A stretch of 64,000 nucleotides of DNA, from contig CM060988.1 in the NCBI GenBank assembly GCA_030765065.1, positions 197,654,565-197,718,564 on the forward strand, given 5' to 3'. Source of the stretch: Deroplatys truncata. Lineage: Eukaryota; Arthropoda; Insecta; Mantodea; Mantidae. Both the position numbers and the translations under genes were made by a program. The notes beneath the pieces are model-generated. The model did no database searches, had not been told where the DNA came from, and saw only the letters and a list, made by a program, of their open reading frames with translations. Of the stretch, positions 36,751-48,589 are shown piece after piece (positions within the stretch are counted from its first letter, which is position 1; each line of letters starts with the position of its first letter).

Positions 36751-36751
<1 letters not shown>

Positions 36752-36802
<51 letters not shown>
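36752..36802. repeat. (AT)n microsatellite, about 51 bp
   Basis: Uninterrupted AT dinucleotides directly abut the left end of the mariner element, which fits insertion into TA-rich target DNA. Confidence 0.9.
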
Positions 36803-36804
<2 letters not shown>

Positions 36805-38250
36805 CGGTTGGGGTAAAAGTCATGGCAACTATTCATTTTCTTGAAGATACCAGTTTAGTTGGAAAATGTGACATATACAAACGAAAGGACAAGATGTTAG
36901 CTACATGTGTGGACAATAAATAGCACTGAAATATCGTAACACACAAATTTATTACTGTAGTATACAGGGCAATATGGCCTTCACGGTGCAAAAGAATGAC
37001 AACACAGTACACATACAGTTGATATGACAAACCTGGGCCTAAAGACCCTCAAAGTAGTCCCCTGCTACTGTCACCACACGCTGTCAACGATGTCAGAGGC
37101 GCTGAATACCATCTGCCTCAGCATATGTGAATCGGGTCACCTGTTCGTGCACAGCATTAACAATGTCCTCTAGTGTTGCAAACCACGTAGTGGTTCCTTA
37201 ATCTTTCGAATGAGATCAAAGTCACAGGGTGAAATGTTGGGACAGTACGGTGGGTACTCCAATACTTCCCATTCCCAACGTCACAGTAGCTCCCCTACAC
37301 ACTCTGCTTTATGTGGTTTTGCATTGTCGTGCAGGATTATTGCACTGTCCACAAGATCCGGACATTTCTCCCGAATGCCACGTCGTACCTGTCACACCAG
37401 GAAATCCCTGTAGTACTGTGCGGTCACTGTTCTGCCATGTGGAACAAAGTGGCAACAATGACACCTCTGTCGTCATAACCATCAATTTGACTGAGGAAGG
37501 ATTCTGCCTCCTTGGTGATCCAGCATGTCGCCACTCCGAGGACTGACGTTTCAGTTCTGGTTCATATGCCCTGGCCCAAAATTCATCGATGGCGATTATT
37601 CGTCACAAGAATTGATCGCCGACCTGTTGCCAGCGTGCAAGGTGGTCAGAGCATATTGCATAGCGCACCCACCTTTGAACTTCCGTCAGTGCATGCAGTA
37701 CCCACCGCGATGCGATTTTGCTTAGTTGCAGCTCATTACGCAATATCCTGTGGACGGTGCATTTCTCGATGCCAATTGCCATCTCTAACTCCAGTAGCGT
37801 CCATCATCTGTCTTCATCCAGGAGCTGCTCAATGATGGCATGTGTCACGTCGGTCTGTACACTGACAGGTCGTCCCAAATGTTGCTCATCACTGGTTGAC
37901 ACACACCCTTGAAACTTTCCTACCCACTGTGCTACTGTATGGTATGGTAGGGCATTATTCCCAAGGGCTTCCACTAATTCACTGTGACATTCCATCGCAT
38001 TTCTCCCTCGGAGAACGGCTATTTTGATGTAAGCGCGCTGCTCAACACGGGTTACTTCCATCTCGCACGACACTCACCAACTGACTGATTTCACAACCCT
38101 TGCTGTCCTACTACCAGTTATCACAGAGCCATCTGTTTTTCTGCATATACACTATGTCTGCAGAACTTCTACATGACACATATACACTTGTGATCTGTTC
38201 ACATATCTACAAGTAAAAAAATAGTTGCCATGACTTTTGCCCCGACACTC
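36803..38250 (-). mobile_element. mariner element 2 with terminal inverted repeats
   Basis: The left end (ggggtaaaagtcatggcaac) and the right end (gttgccatgacttttgcccc) are inverted complements over about 28 bases, extending more loosely to about 45. The length is about 1.45 kb, normal for mariner, and it encloses one transposase relic on the minus strand. Confidence 0.85.
37039..38073 (-). pseudogene. mariner transposase 2, full span but broken
   Basis: The span of about 345 codons matches a complete mariner transposase. The N-terminal helix-turn-helix is clear (MEVTRVEQRAYIKIAVLRG, then HTVAQWVGKF and GRPVSVQTD). The catalytic region includes AIILHDNAKPHKAE and a C-terminal SPCDFDLI, the end of the DD34D signature, before a stop at 37039-37041. 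In-frame stops and frameshifts (for example near 37800) disable it. It resembles the transposase lineage that is abundant in insects and related to the one in vertebrate SETMAR. Confidence 0.8.
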
Positions 38251-38259
38251 TTATTTATA

Positions 38260-38590
38260 TAAAACATAATCTATTAATAAATAGTTAGGAAACATGCTTG
38301 GTCTTAATTTCCTCTCTTGCTACCATTACCTGGAAATAAAATAGAGACTCTTTAGCTACCAGAACCTGTAGATAGCTAAGCAGGTAATATTCATCCCCAA
38401 ATTTCTTTCTTTTAAACCCGTTGCACTGTGAACTCACAGAATCTATTTTAAACGGTGTGTGGAAGGTTGGAAATGCTACCATGAAAGGTTGATACGGTTA
38501 CAACTGGAGCAATGTTAGGTAACCTTGCGGCTTAAATTCCTTGTGCCGTGCTGCTTAAAAAGTAATTCCTAAGCACTAGAAATATCTTAG
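38260..38590. other. Non-coding, nothing recognised
   Basis: No supported feature. Confidence 0.45.
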
Positions 38591-38594
38591 GAGT

Positions 38595-38765
38595 TGTTTT
38601 AGGGTAAAATGCCTCCTCTAGATCTAGCGCCCACATCCCCACCTCTTTTAGGTGCCTTACTTTTATAGCAGAATTACACTGTAATGACAACAAACATCGC
38701 CATCTTGTCACTACTGCACATGTGCAATGGACATTGCCAACCTAAAAGAAGCAAAATCCGTGGGT
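38595..38765 (-). repeat. Repeat shared with 21445-21600
   Basis: The reverse complement aligns with 21445-21600, including 'tataaaagtaaggcaccta' and 'ttttaggttggc'. Confidence 0.5.
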
Positions 38766-38809
38766 TAGCAGTATTTTCCTTACTTCTTATTCTTCTTTAT
38801 TTTCACTTC

Positions 38810-39190
38810 CTGCTGATAATTAATATAAAAGAAGACCTAATCTAAGGCTAACCTTCTGGAAATTCAAAAACCTAAGTTTATATGATAAACATGGAACACT
38901 GTTAGCATGCTTTAATTTAACCACTGGTTGGTAATTAACATAAGCTTATATAAAATAAACCTAATCTAAGGCTAACCTGTGGTGAATTCAGGAAACCAAA
39001 ATTATATGATAAACACAGAGCATCATTAGCATGCTTTGGTATAACAATGATTGGCAATTAACATAAGCTTATATAACAAAACAAAAAACACCTAACCTAA
39101 CCTAACCTAACCTAACCTAACCTAACCTAACCTAACCTAAGGCTAACCTTCCATGAATTCAGAAACCTAAGTTCATTAAATAGTGAATCA
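38810..39190 (-). repeat. TTAGG-bearing dispersed repeat, three tandem units
   Basis: Three units of roughly 115-130 bp (about 38810-38930, 38930-39060, 39060-39190) repeat 'aacataagcttatat', 'ctaaggctaacctt', a 'gaattcag.aacc' block and 'agcatgcttt'. The third unit contains the pure CCTAA tract; the others hold only one or two CCTAA-like words at the same place. Confidence 0.65.
39091..39140 (-). repeat. Interstitial telomere-like tract, 10 x CCTAA
   Basis: Ten perfect CCTAA units (TTAGG on the minus strand), the canonical arthropod telomere repeat. It is embedded in a dispersed repeat, so it is not a chromosome end. Confidence 0.95.
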
Positions 39191-39199
39191 TTGCAGTCA

Positions 39200-40326
39200 C
39201 TAACAAACACTCGCTCACATTAGCTATTCATGGCAGCATTTTTTTTATACATTTGGAACAACATGCAGCTAGAGGGTGACATCTGTAGCAGAAGTAACAC
39301 ATCATTTTTCCGCAGCACATAGGTAAATTTTCTAACCTTGATTCCAGAGACTATACGAGACAATAACTATTATAGTCTTCCTAACAGCCACACTGACCAC
39401 AAATCTGGGCTTAGGAACATATAGAGACACACTCTGTAACAACAAGCTATAGTTCAGCAACTTAGAAGAAGCCCTGGGGAGGGGTAACTCACCTGGTCAT
39501 GTATTCCCCTGGGCTGGCATACTTCTGCTACCCTGCCTCTAAGTTTGCTGCTTAAGCACCACACACCATAATTTTGCCTAGCCTGTGTTTTATTTTATTT
39601 GATTTGATTCTCACAAAATCCTTTATCACTTAATTATACCACTGTTGAAACTATCCAACTGTACAGGCATGGCAAAAGACACATGAGCATTGCTGCGACA
39701 GGCCATGCAAAAAGCAAAGTACACCAGGTGTGAAAACTAATGTTTGCATATAACTACTAACAATAGCATTTCATATACATACAGTATTATCATGGGATAT
39801 CTTCCAAAAGTTAATTCACACTTTTTAGGGTATTTCATAGCCTTCACTCCATCTCTCTTTTCAAGGAAAAAAGTTCCACACTGATTAATTTTCTTGATAA
39901 AAATTATCTCAATTGAAGTTTTACAAAGAAAACTAGTGGCTTTAATTCTTTTTTACAGGAAGACCAATCACACATCATTATCATCTCGAAACTGTGTTCT
40001 TTAGCATACTATACTATGTTACAAAATTGCTGTGACGTGACACTTGTTCCCGCGTATCAGCCCACTTCCTCTTTAAGACACCTCATTGGATAACTCAGTA
40101 GCAATGGCAGAAGACAACTCCAGTGGGGGCCATTTATCCCTCCTGAATACTTGCACAGTCCGTAGACCGAGGGATTTTACTAAGTTGTTATACTATAGTT
40201 TTGATGATATGGATCAATTAAACCATGTAATAGTAAAAACACAGGCACACAAGATCAGGGATATTTGTGTTATTGGTTCCATTGTACAACCTTATGAGTG
40301 ACATTCTTTTATAACAATATTAACTT
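39200..40326. other. Mostly non-coding; one weak open frame
   Basis: The frame 40086-40301 (+) codes 71 residues including RRPRDFTKLLYYSFDDMDQL and ends QPYE. It has coding-like composition, but I recognise no family and see no splice support. It may be a decayed exon. Confidence 0.25.
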
Positions 40327-40340
40327 TTTTAATGTGGGAA

Positions 40341-40615
40341 AATTAAATTAAATTGAGTTTTATTTATGGATGCACTTTAACTGCTGTGGTCCTTAGCTTC
40401 CCATTCTATATTGGGCATGAAAGACCAGTAATTTTGCTCAGATGTGTCTTTATTCAGGCTTGAGGTTCTTTTACGTGCTGTAAATCTACGACACGGCACC
40501 CTGGCTTTAATTTCCTTCTGAAGGAAGCCATGCTAAAGATTTTTACGCCTGGAAAAAATTCATAACCTCGGAAACTTGAGGATAGCACGGTAACCGCTTC
40601 ACCACGGAGGACGAC
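40341..40615 (-). mobile_element. tRNA-derived SINE, copy 9
   Basis: Body and head are present with a small gap before the B box. The target-site duplication of 14 bases is at 40327-40340 and 40616-40629 (one mismatch). Confidence 0.85.
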
Positions 40616-40639
40616 TTTTAATGTAGGAATAGTTACCGA

Positions 40640-41190
40640 TGCAAATTGGAGAAAGGACTACATTACAGTAATTATGTTTGGAGTACAGTTCCATTACAGG
40701 AAGATGACATTTTGGAGAAGTGAGGAGTATACTGTAACCTAGAAGTCTTACCTTATCAATTCTTTTGAAGAGAAGCTCTCATCCACCAAGTCCTGTAACA
40801 TAATAATTTTTATGCACATCAAGCTGTTTAAAGCTTTAATAAAGTGGTCCATAAAACTGGGACAGGTAGATATGTGGGAAGACTAAATGGATTATAAACA
40901 AACTATAAACTGCATATATAGCTTTTCACATCAAGTTTGTTAGTGTAACCAGCGGCATATTATATAACATGTACATTACAGCAAAATGATTTAATTGTGT
41001 AACTCTTCTTCCAATAGAAAACTGAAAGAAATACTGTAAATAACAGGTTCTGTTTCAGTGAATTAAAACATCTTCCATAAATTATATTTATTTACAAAAT
41101 CCTTATTCCCAGACAAGACATATTAGTTCTGTTACACTTAACTTAATTTCTCAGATAAAAGGAGCAATACACAGTTATAAATTTCTAATA
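40640..41190. other. Non-coding, nothing recognised
   Basis: AT-rich; no supported feature. Confidence 0.45.
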
Positions 41191-41279
41191 TAATCACAAA
41201 CATGAATGGAATAATCAGAAGCAGTCATGGAGAGAGTTGTTTCTTGAACTTCTAGATGAGTCATTCCATGCCAATTAAA

Positions 41280-42190
41280 TAATTTTTAACAAAAATTGAT
41301 TGTCAGGTGTTTTTTAATTTCTCTACATGCATTGTAAGTAGGGGTAGTATTGTATTCCACCCAAAAATTAGATATTGAAATTTCACCAGAAATGCATTTT
41401 GTGAGGCCCCCTGAATCCAAATAAAGAATTTTTGGAAACATGTCCATGTGTGTGTTTGTGAACATCATAACTCAAAAATGAGAAGTCATATAAATACCAA
41501 ACCTGATATTTAGGCTCAATACTTTCAAAGATGCAACACAAAGGTTTTCAACAAAATCCCTCCACCCTTAAATACCATTTAGATGGAATATTCTTCAAAA
41601 CTTTTGATTTTCTAAAAAATGGCTGCTAGCGATTTTGATTAAAATAGCATATATAAAAGATATTTGCATGTCAAATAAAATGTATATCTTGAATTTTCAG
41701 GGAATATCCTATTAAGTCCTCTTCATTCAGAAGAAATGTTGTATAATCTTGTATAACTGGTAAGCATTAGGTGATAGATGAAAATGTAGTACACAAAGTA
41801 TAGATCTCTTTAAAAAAAAAAACAATTAATTTAAAATAGGTTTTTGTGGCATAAGCCATTTTTGAGATAGCTGTTATTCAAGATTCCAATTGTTTATTTC
41901 TTGGTTCTTCTCTTGAAGTCTTTTCAACATTTAGTTGTCTCTAGCAATTGCATTTAAACGATTTTTGAATTTTAAGGCCAGCATATAGCATCCAGTTGTT
42001 AAACATTTGACTATTGCTGTTCTCTTTGTATCTATAATGAAATGTGTAATGCTGATCTTTCTGCAAAGGTTTATTTGGATTAAAATGTAGTAGGTAGAAA
42101 AATAAGCTTGAGTAAGAATAATTTATATACTCACTAATAAGTGATAGAGAGTAGAGCAAGTGATGTGAAGGTATTGCATCAGATTTTTTT
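41280..42190 (-). repeat. Dispersed repeat D, longest copy
   Basis: The reverse complement is colinear with 49960-50780 over nearly the whole length, from 'tactacatttaatcc' and 'tacaaagagaacagc' through 'ggccttaaaattc' to 'gtggaatgcaa'. Together these two define a repeat of roughly 850-900 bp with no coding capacity. Confidence 0.7.
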
Positions 42191-42199
42191 AAAAGTCTC

Positions 42200-43600
42200 T
42201 GTATGCTTTCTTAGGATACAAAATGTTTGTTTTAAAATATTGTTTAACAGAGTATTATGCCTAATTGTAAGTAATGAATTTTCAACAAAATAGCACCTCC
42301 TTGACATGTTTAAATACAGATAGTCTGGTCCCTTTTATGTTAGAAACTGTAAATCTGGATTTGAAAGCTCAGAAAATACACTTTCTTCCTATATTATATA
42401 AATCGTTTTAAATGAAACACACTTAGTTTTAAAAAAGCCTTTTAACTTTAGAAAAATAAAATATATTGATCATTTAAAAATTGAAAAAGATTACTCTTCT
42501 TGCTCCATGATTTTATAACAGAATTATCATGAGGGCATTATTTTGGTTCATTTGAAATTAAATTATCTACCTAGTCATGTGCAGGAACTCAACTCGCAGC
42601 TGATGACATCCAGAGTGCTGTGCTGTCAAATTGAGCTAGGATCCACTGTAGCTGACAATGCATGGGCGGAACAATGCACAAAGCATTCAAGTTTGTTTCA
42701 AGGCACAGTGCTCTCAGGAAACAGGCCCAAATCACACCTAGCACAGTAAACTTTTTTCCCTTTACTTTGAAACAAATGCAGTTTCAGTACAGCTTTAGTT
42801 ATTAATTATTGATAATGATACAAAACAATATAGGTTTAATGTGCCTGTTATAGATTTTCTTCTCTCCAAAATATCACTCTCCACTCTCTTCTATGTGCTG
42901 ATTAACAGTAACAAATTAAATGTAATGTTTGTAATATGATTCTGTACCCAAGTAATTATTTATGGTGTTCTGATTGGATCTTGTCCCAGTTTTGCTGCTA
43001 GAAGCTTACTAATGCCCCAAATTATCATAAGGCCCTTGCCATGTGAAGTGGCAAGGAAAGCCCATTCGTCACTTACGCCAAAAATCTTCCTCATGAAAAC
43101 AGTATTTACAAATTTTTTCTGCCCTTGTACTGAGCACTAGTGCCATTCGGAAAAGTAAATTACTTTTTTTCTCTTTCTTTAGGATGTTTGTTAACTGGTG
43201 TTGGAACAGATGAACAGCATCTGTTTTAAAGTTTGTGATACGGCAATATAAACTTTTACATTTTAAGCTTTGCTTTCTTTAAAGTAAATTACAAATGGAT
43301 GGAGTGTTGCTTGGTTACTGTTCCGATGTACCCTCTGAATGGAATCTTGTGTGACTCAGGCTTGGTTTTCAAAAAAAAAGAAAGAAAGAAAAAAAAAGAA
43401 AAAAAACACCACAAATTACAATACATTCTTTAGGTTTCAATTTTCTTTCTGTTCAGACAAAAATGTAGACTGTTGTTCAGCTATAAAGGTATGAATTAAA
43501 AGATCTGAAAATTTTTCCAGAAATCTTTAATAGGCAATTTATTATTTATATATCTGTGCAATTTGCAGTTACCCACTGTTTACAGGTAACCTGCTCTATA
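42200..43600. other. Non-coding, nothing recognised
   Basis: No supported gene. There is an A/G-rich patch near 43373-43405. Confidence 0.45.
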
Positions 43601-43619
43601 GCAATCTGGTGATGGGGAT

Positions 43620-44640
43620 TACAAATTATTTGAGATAGTTCTTATAATTACAGAGAACAATACCTGAATCTGCTATAAGATGGGAAATGTTCATTCCATC
43701 AAGCATCACTTTTACATTCTCATGAGCGCAAACATAAGCAGAATACCTATACTGTTTAGGTCTCAGTTCAGAAATCTGCTTTGATATCAGTATATATTTA
43801 TCTTTAAAACTGCAGAAGGTTTCTTTTAGGCTGGCCAAAATCAATCTCTTCTGTTTTTTAATTTTCTGTCCTTCTTTAATGCAAACATTATGTGTTTTTT
43901 TCTTGCCATAACGTTGAAATGTAAAACTAATATTTTTTACACCATGGAATATTGTAATGGTTTACCAGATTTTGTTTCAGAAGTTGACAAAATGCTTCTC
44001 TCTGAGATTATGTTTTTGCTACCTTTATCACATGGTTTGAAATATTATTGCCACAATGTCGCTTTATTTGGTTTTAAGACCAGCTTTTGAAAATAGTCAA
44101 AATCTGAATTTTTTAAGTTCCAATCATCTGTACTATGAAATTCATCAGCTTTTGAATTATTTCTGGATCCTGTTCTTCTTTTGGGACCAATTCACCTTCA
44201 ATATGAAAAACCTTCTCCTTAAGTTTTTCTGTTATGATTTCTGGGATGGACACCTTTTTGAGGCAGTTTGTTTTCTTTATGGGTGATTTGCCTAAGATTG
44301 ATAGTAAACTAGTATTAAGATTTGAAACATATACACTTTCCTTGATCTCACTTAAATCACTACTCTGATGTGAAGGTCATTTATCAATTTCTGAGCTACT
44401 TTCATTTACTTGGCCTACCCAGATATCATAGGTACTGGGTCCAGCAATACTAGATTTACAAACCCCACTCTTGTTTTCAATCATATCTGGAATTACAAAA
44501 ATTCTTATACATCATAACATACACACTCTTAGTTGTGGGACAGTTCATCCTTCTTTTTCAGTTTTAAAAGCATTTTATCAGTTACTGGTCCTAATTCTTT
44601 TTTCTCTCGAACCAATCTGAAGGAGTTACAGCAAAAATTA
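43620..44640 (-). pseudogene. Possible decayed protein-coding relic, family not recognised
   Basis: Several minus-strand stretches read like protein: LVREKKELGPVTDKML near 44600, EIITEKLKEKVFHIEGELVP and KEEQDPEIIQKLMNFI near 44240-44150, SQREAFC near 43990, and a final open segment 43844-43626 ending IADSGIVLCNYKNYLK. Frames change between them and stops intervene. The order suggests one gene or transposon protein, read right to left. I cannot assign a family. Confidence 0.35.
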
Positions 44641-44649
44641 TACTATTAT

Positions 44650-45370
44650 CTAGTAATATCCGATACTACTCATATTAAATATTTAACAAATATTCACAAC
44701 TAAATTTAACAGATTAAACTCGGAAATGACACAAACTGTAGTCTCTCTCCACAAACTTAATATTCTGGACTGGTCCTCTGTGGAAGGAAATGTCTAATCT
44801 GGTTTTCTCTGATAAGAGTTTGTTTATATTTTAAATTCCGAAGTGATTCCAAAGAATAACTTTGGGTAACTCACAACAGCTGTGAGTTTCTGCACTATCC
44901 CATCTGCTCTCATACTCTAGGCAGAAGCCGTTATGTTATGAGGAGGGTTCCGGCTGAGAAAACATTTTCTTATAAATACATTTTAACCAATACCCTCCTG
45001 AAACATTGCACATATATACACTACTAAACAAGAATATGTGTGTATTTAAAAAATTTCTATGTTATCAATATATAACACAAAATCAAATTTTAAAAGTACA
45101 AATTTCTGTGATAAATAATCTGCTGAATCAGATTCATTATAGTATATATTTAAAATAGATTCCATAAACTTTAACATGAGCCCAATATGGAGTTTGTACG
45201 AGGATTTGAACAAGAGAAAAACAATTATGTATGGGGCGGATCCACGTTTTCGAAAATTTTGTCTTTGCCTGGTATTCAAAACATTGAAGTTAAGGACCAA
45301 AAAATAAATATGTGTCTTCTGTTTCAAAGCCTCAAATGCATACAAAAATTTTTTGAAGAGATTTGATGAC
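44650..45370. other. Non-coding, nothing recognised
   Basis: No supported feature. Confidence 0.45.
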
Positions 45371-45373
45371 TTA

Positions 45374-46132
45374 ATGCTGGTTCACAATCAACGAGAACGG
45401 TAACCAGAATGAGAACGAGAAAGTAGAAATACATGTATTCAAATGGGAGTGTTCACAATCAACGGGAAGCCTTCCTGGGCCCCGGGGATGCAAAAGAAGA
45501 GTTGCCAAACTTTCTCGTTCTCGGGCATGGCATATTAGATCCATATTGTGCATATTAGACTCTTCACTCTAGAGGTCATTCTAGGCAGCCGTGACATGAA
45601 ACAGCCACTAGTGCTCTCTATAGTCGCAAGCTGGAAACATGAAACTGGAATAAATTAGTAGTAAATGTACTTCCTAACTTCACCCCGACATCCGCAAATC
45701 TAATCAGCATGGTGAAAGGGTCATTTGTAGTTTGTTTATATGCAACTCAAAACTGGCTATTACCTAAAAAACAATGGCAAAAGCTACAAAGAACAGCTAA
45801 AACCAGTGGAAATGAAAAAATAACATTAAATAAAGGAATGAAAGCTTGGCATAAGTAGAGGGATCAGAAATGTAATGGATACGCATTTAGATAATGTTTA
45901 CTCTATCGAGTTTTGACGTTGGCTTGGCTAAATTGGGAGTAGGTGAAAAAATATCATTTGTCAGTTAAAAACAAATGAAATCCCAATGTGCAAAGTCAAC
46001 TTTCACTTTGTGATTGATATGCATTCCCATTCTCATTACCGGGCTGTTGTGAACCAATATTTTGCATGGTGCATTGCTTCCCATTCTTGTTTCTGTTCTG
46101 GTTACCGTTCTTGGGCGGTTGTGAACCAGCCT
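45374..46132 (-). mobile_element. PIF/Harbinger-like non-autonomous element, copy 2
   Basis: It has the same GCTGGTTCACAA / TTGTGAACCAGC ends and 'aacgagaa' subterminal repeats as 19385-20156. Its interior is the reverse complement of copy 1. The flanks (TTA left, CAA right) no longer form a perfect duplication, so this copy is older or differently bounded. Confidence 0.7.
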
Positions 46133-46904
46133 CAAGTGTTTCATGGCTGTTGGACTAGACATGGAATGACTCAGATATAAGACATGTACTACTTTATAAT
46201 ATATCATTCAGAGATGGCAAGAAACCAGTAGCTAATGCATGTAGGATTTTATAAGTATTGTAATGCGCTAATAATCTGAAGTGTAAATAAACTGGTGGAA
46301 AAGTTCCTGTTTTGCTGAGATCTCAGACAACACAAGTTTGCTTGGATCCACAGTACACTGATACACAATACACATGTTTCATTTTTCGCAATATAGAACT
46401 AAAAAGGTGTATAGGTCATTATTTATAATTGCTAAAAAAAGAAGTTTTCTTTTGGGTTCTATTCACAAAATTTACACACTTACTTTATGTATTAAATGAA
46501 TCTTTAGGAATTAAGAGAATATCTTTGTATTTTAACATGTAATTTTTTAAAGGATAAATATAGTCTATTGTCCATAAAAAAAGGATGTAGCCAATTTTTA
46601 ATCTTTGAACGAGTTCTATATGTATAAGTATTTCCAGAAATGAACACAAACCATATGAGAAAGGAACTATATTTAAAATTACTTTGAACCCAATTTACAC
46701 ACTGTATCACTCATAAAACGCTAGAGAACCAGAGGCAATTTGGCAGCATCATAACAAGATATTCAGTGTATTAAAGCACTCACTTGAGCTGAAGTTCCTT
46801 GTCTATCTTTTATAAACATTTTAAAACAACTGGCAGACCTAAACCTCCTTGTTTCAGTAGCAGACTACTTATAAAACCTCAAGTTTGCAGATGTAAACAA
46901 TGAA

Positions 46905-47852
46905 ATATAAACTTGCCTAAATGGCCACCTCAATAAATGGTCATTTTTCCTTTGGAACCACTTAATTTACCCATAAAGCCTGTGTTAATATCCCCTGCCT
47001 TTAATGGTCACCTTACCCATGGCCAGCGGCCACACAAATTTCACAGACCTGAATTATATGGGTTATACAGTCAGTCACACTTATAACCACTACGATTACA
47101 CTACCGTACTTTGTTTACCCCTAAGACTATCACATAGTAGGTCAGTCGGGTGGCGTGAGATAAAGTGCAGTTTACTATTACAATTTCTGCAAACATTCAA
47201 GCATTGGACAGAGGTGTAGGGACACCACTGCATCAAACATGCCAACACGTTTTTGTGTATTGTTACTATACTGTTAAACTTCTTTACAGATTGAGTTCAG
47301 TTATATTCAGTCATTGAAGTGTTAAGAAGGATAATATGTGCTAAGTCAAGAGTTGTTTTAACTTTAAAAGAAAGGAGGAAAGTGATTCTCGAAAAACAGA
47401 AAGGTATTTCTGCAGGGAAGCTTGCTGAAATTTTCAAATGTGGTAGGATGCAGGTAAATCAATTCTGGAAAATATGGAAGCAATTTTAAAGGAATGGAAT
47501 TAAAAGATTCGGTATATTGTGTTTGTTCCATTATACTTTGTCAGAGAGCAACTTGTAGTATTAGAAGAATATTAATAATAAAAAATGGCCTACTGCTTAT
47601 GCCTATGTTTGAATATATTACGATCTAAGGGAGTTTACAATAATTTATTGTGTTGTATATCAGTTAAATAAGGACTAATTACTCAGTGAACATGTTTGTA
47701 TCCTTTGTAGGTACTATTGAAGTCAATCATGCAATGAACCAGACTTCTTCCCTGATTTCAAATATTCCACAACCTCAATTTAGTGGTCACCTGTGCTACT
47801 GGCTATTTTTCGTAAGAATGACTGGTGACTGCTTTAGGCAGGCTTCACTGTA
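46905..47852 (+). mobile_element. pogo/Tigger-like element with a transposase N-terminal relic
   Basis: The ends pair loosely (left acttgcctaaatggccacc; right, reverse complement, agcctgcctaaagcagtcacc). Inside, at about 47335-47490 (+), a short frame reads VLTLKERRKVILEKQKGISA and GKLAEIFKCGRMQVNQFW, the CENP-B/pogo N-terminal DNA-binding fold. The catalytic domain is missing. Duplicate A lacks the whole insertion at the equivalent point (about 1685). Confidence 0.65.
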
Positions 47853-48589
47853 TGTGAAATGAATGATCAAATGATCCTAAGGTCCATACAGCTTAAAAGC
47901 TACAATAATTTGTCTTCTAAAGCTTAAGGAAATATCTTAACCACACTGCAAACACCTAGGCTCTGCAGTTTAGATAGAAAAAGCATCCGCACTGATATCA
48001 AAAAGGTCCTGATTACTCTATCATATAGGCACAATGATATCAGGAGTTAACAGTAACGGGAACAGTATGCTTGATCTGACATGATGGTCCCAGGCCGCTC
48101 CTTCAAACTAGATTTATAATTATGTGAAAGTGTGCAATGGATCTGCTATCAGCCTTCTAGTCTGTCTAAACTAGTCTTACTAGTTCAAGCTGCAAGTTAT
48201 TTAAGTATGAATTACAATATTCAGAGGTTCTACTGCAATATTGGACAATGGCCAAAACTGAGGTGTATTATTTACAAATTCAGGGTTTATTGATATCCAG
48301 AGTAATCCTTGTGGAATGAGGAACATTTTGGTATGTTAAATGTTGCTGCGGCAGAATTATTGGACCCACCCTCCCTCCCTTTTATAGGACCAATCTTATA
48401 TAGTGGTTTCATTTTGAAGGAAGTGCTACCAATGTGAATCATTCCAGTTTTAGATGTGCAAATACTATGGCTATGCTCTGCTGTTGCTTCGCAATTGTCT
48501 TTGGCTGCAAATGCTCCACTCATCTCCTTCTAAAAACATCCCTTGACTATGCTTTGCGGCTTAGGGCCTTCGAACATATTTTCAGCTAT

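Noticed and set aside
39091..39140. True chromosome end
   Set aside because: The CCTAA tract is only 50 bp, embedded in a dispersed repeat, with unique sequence on both sides.
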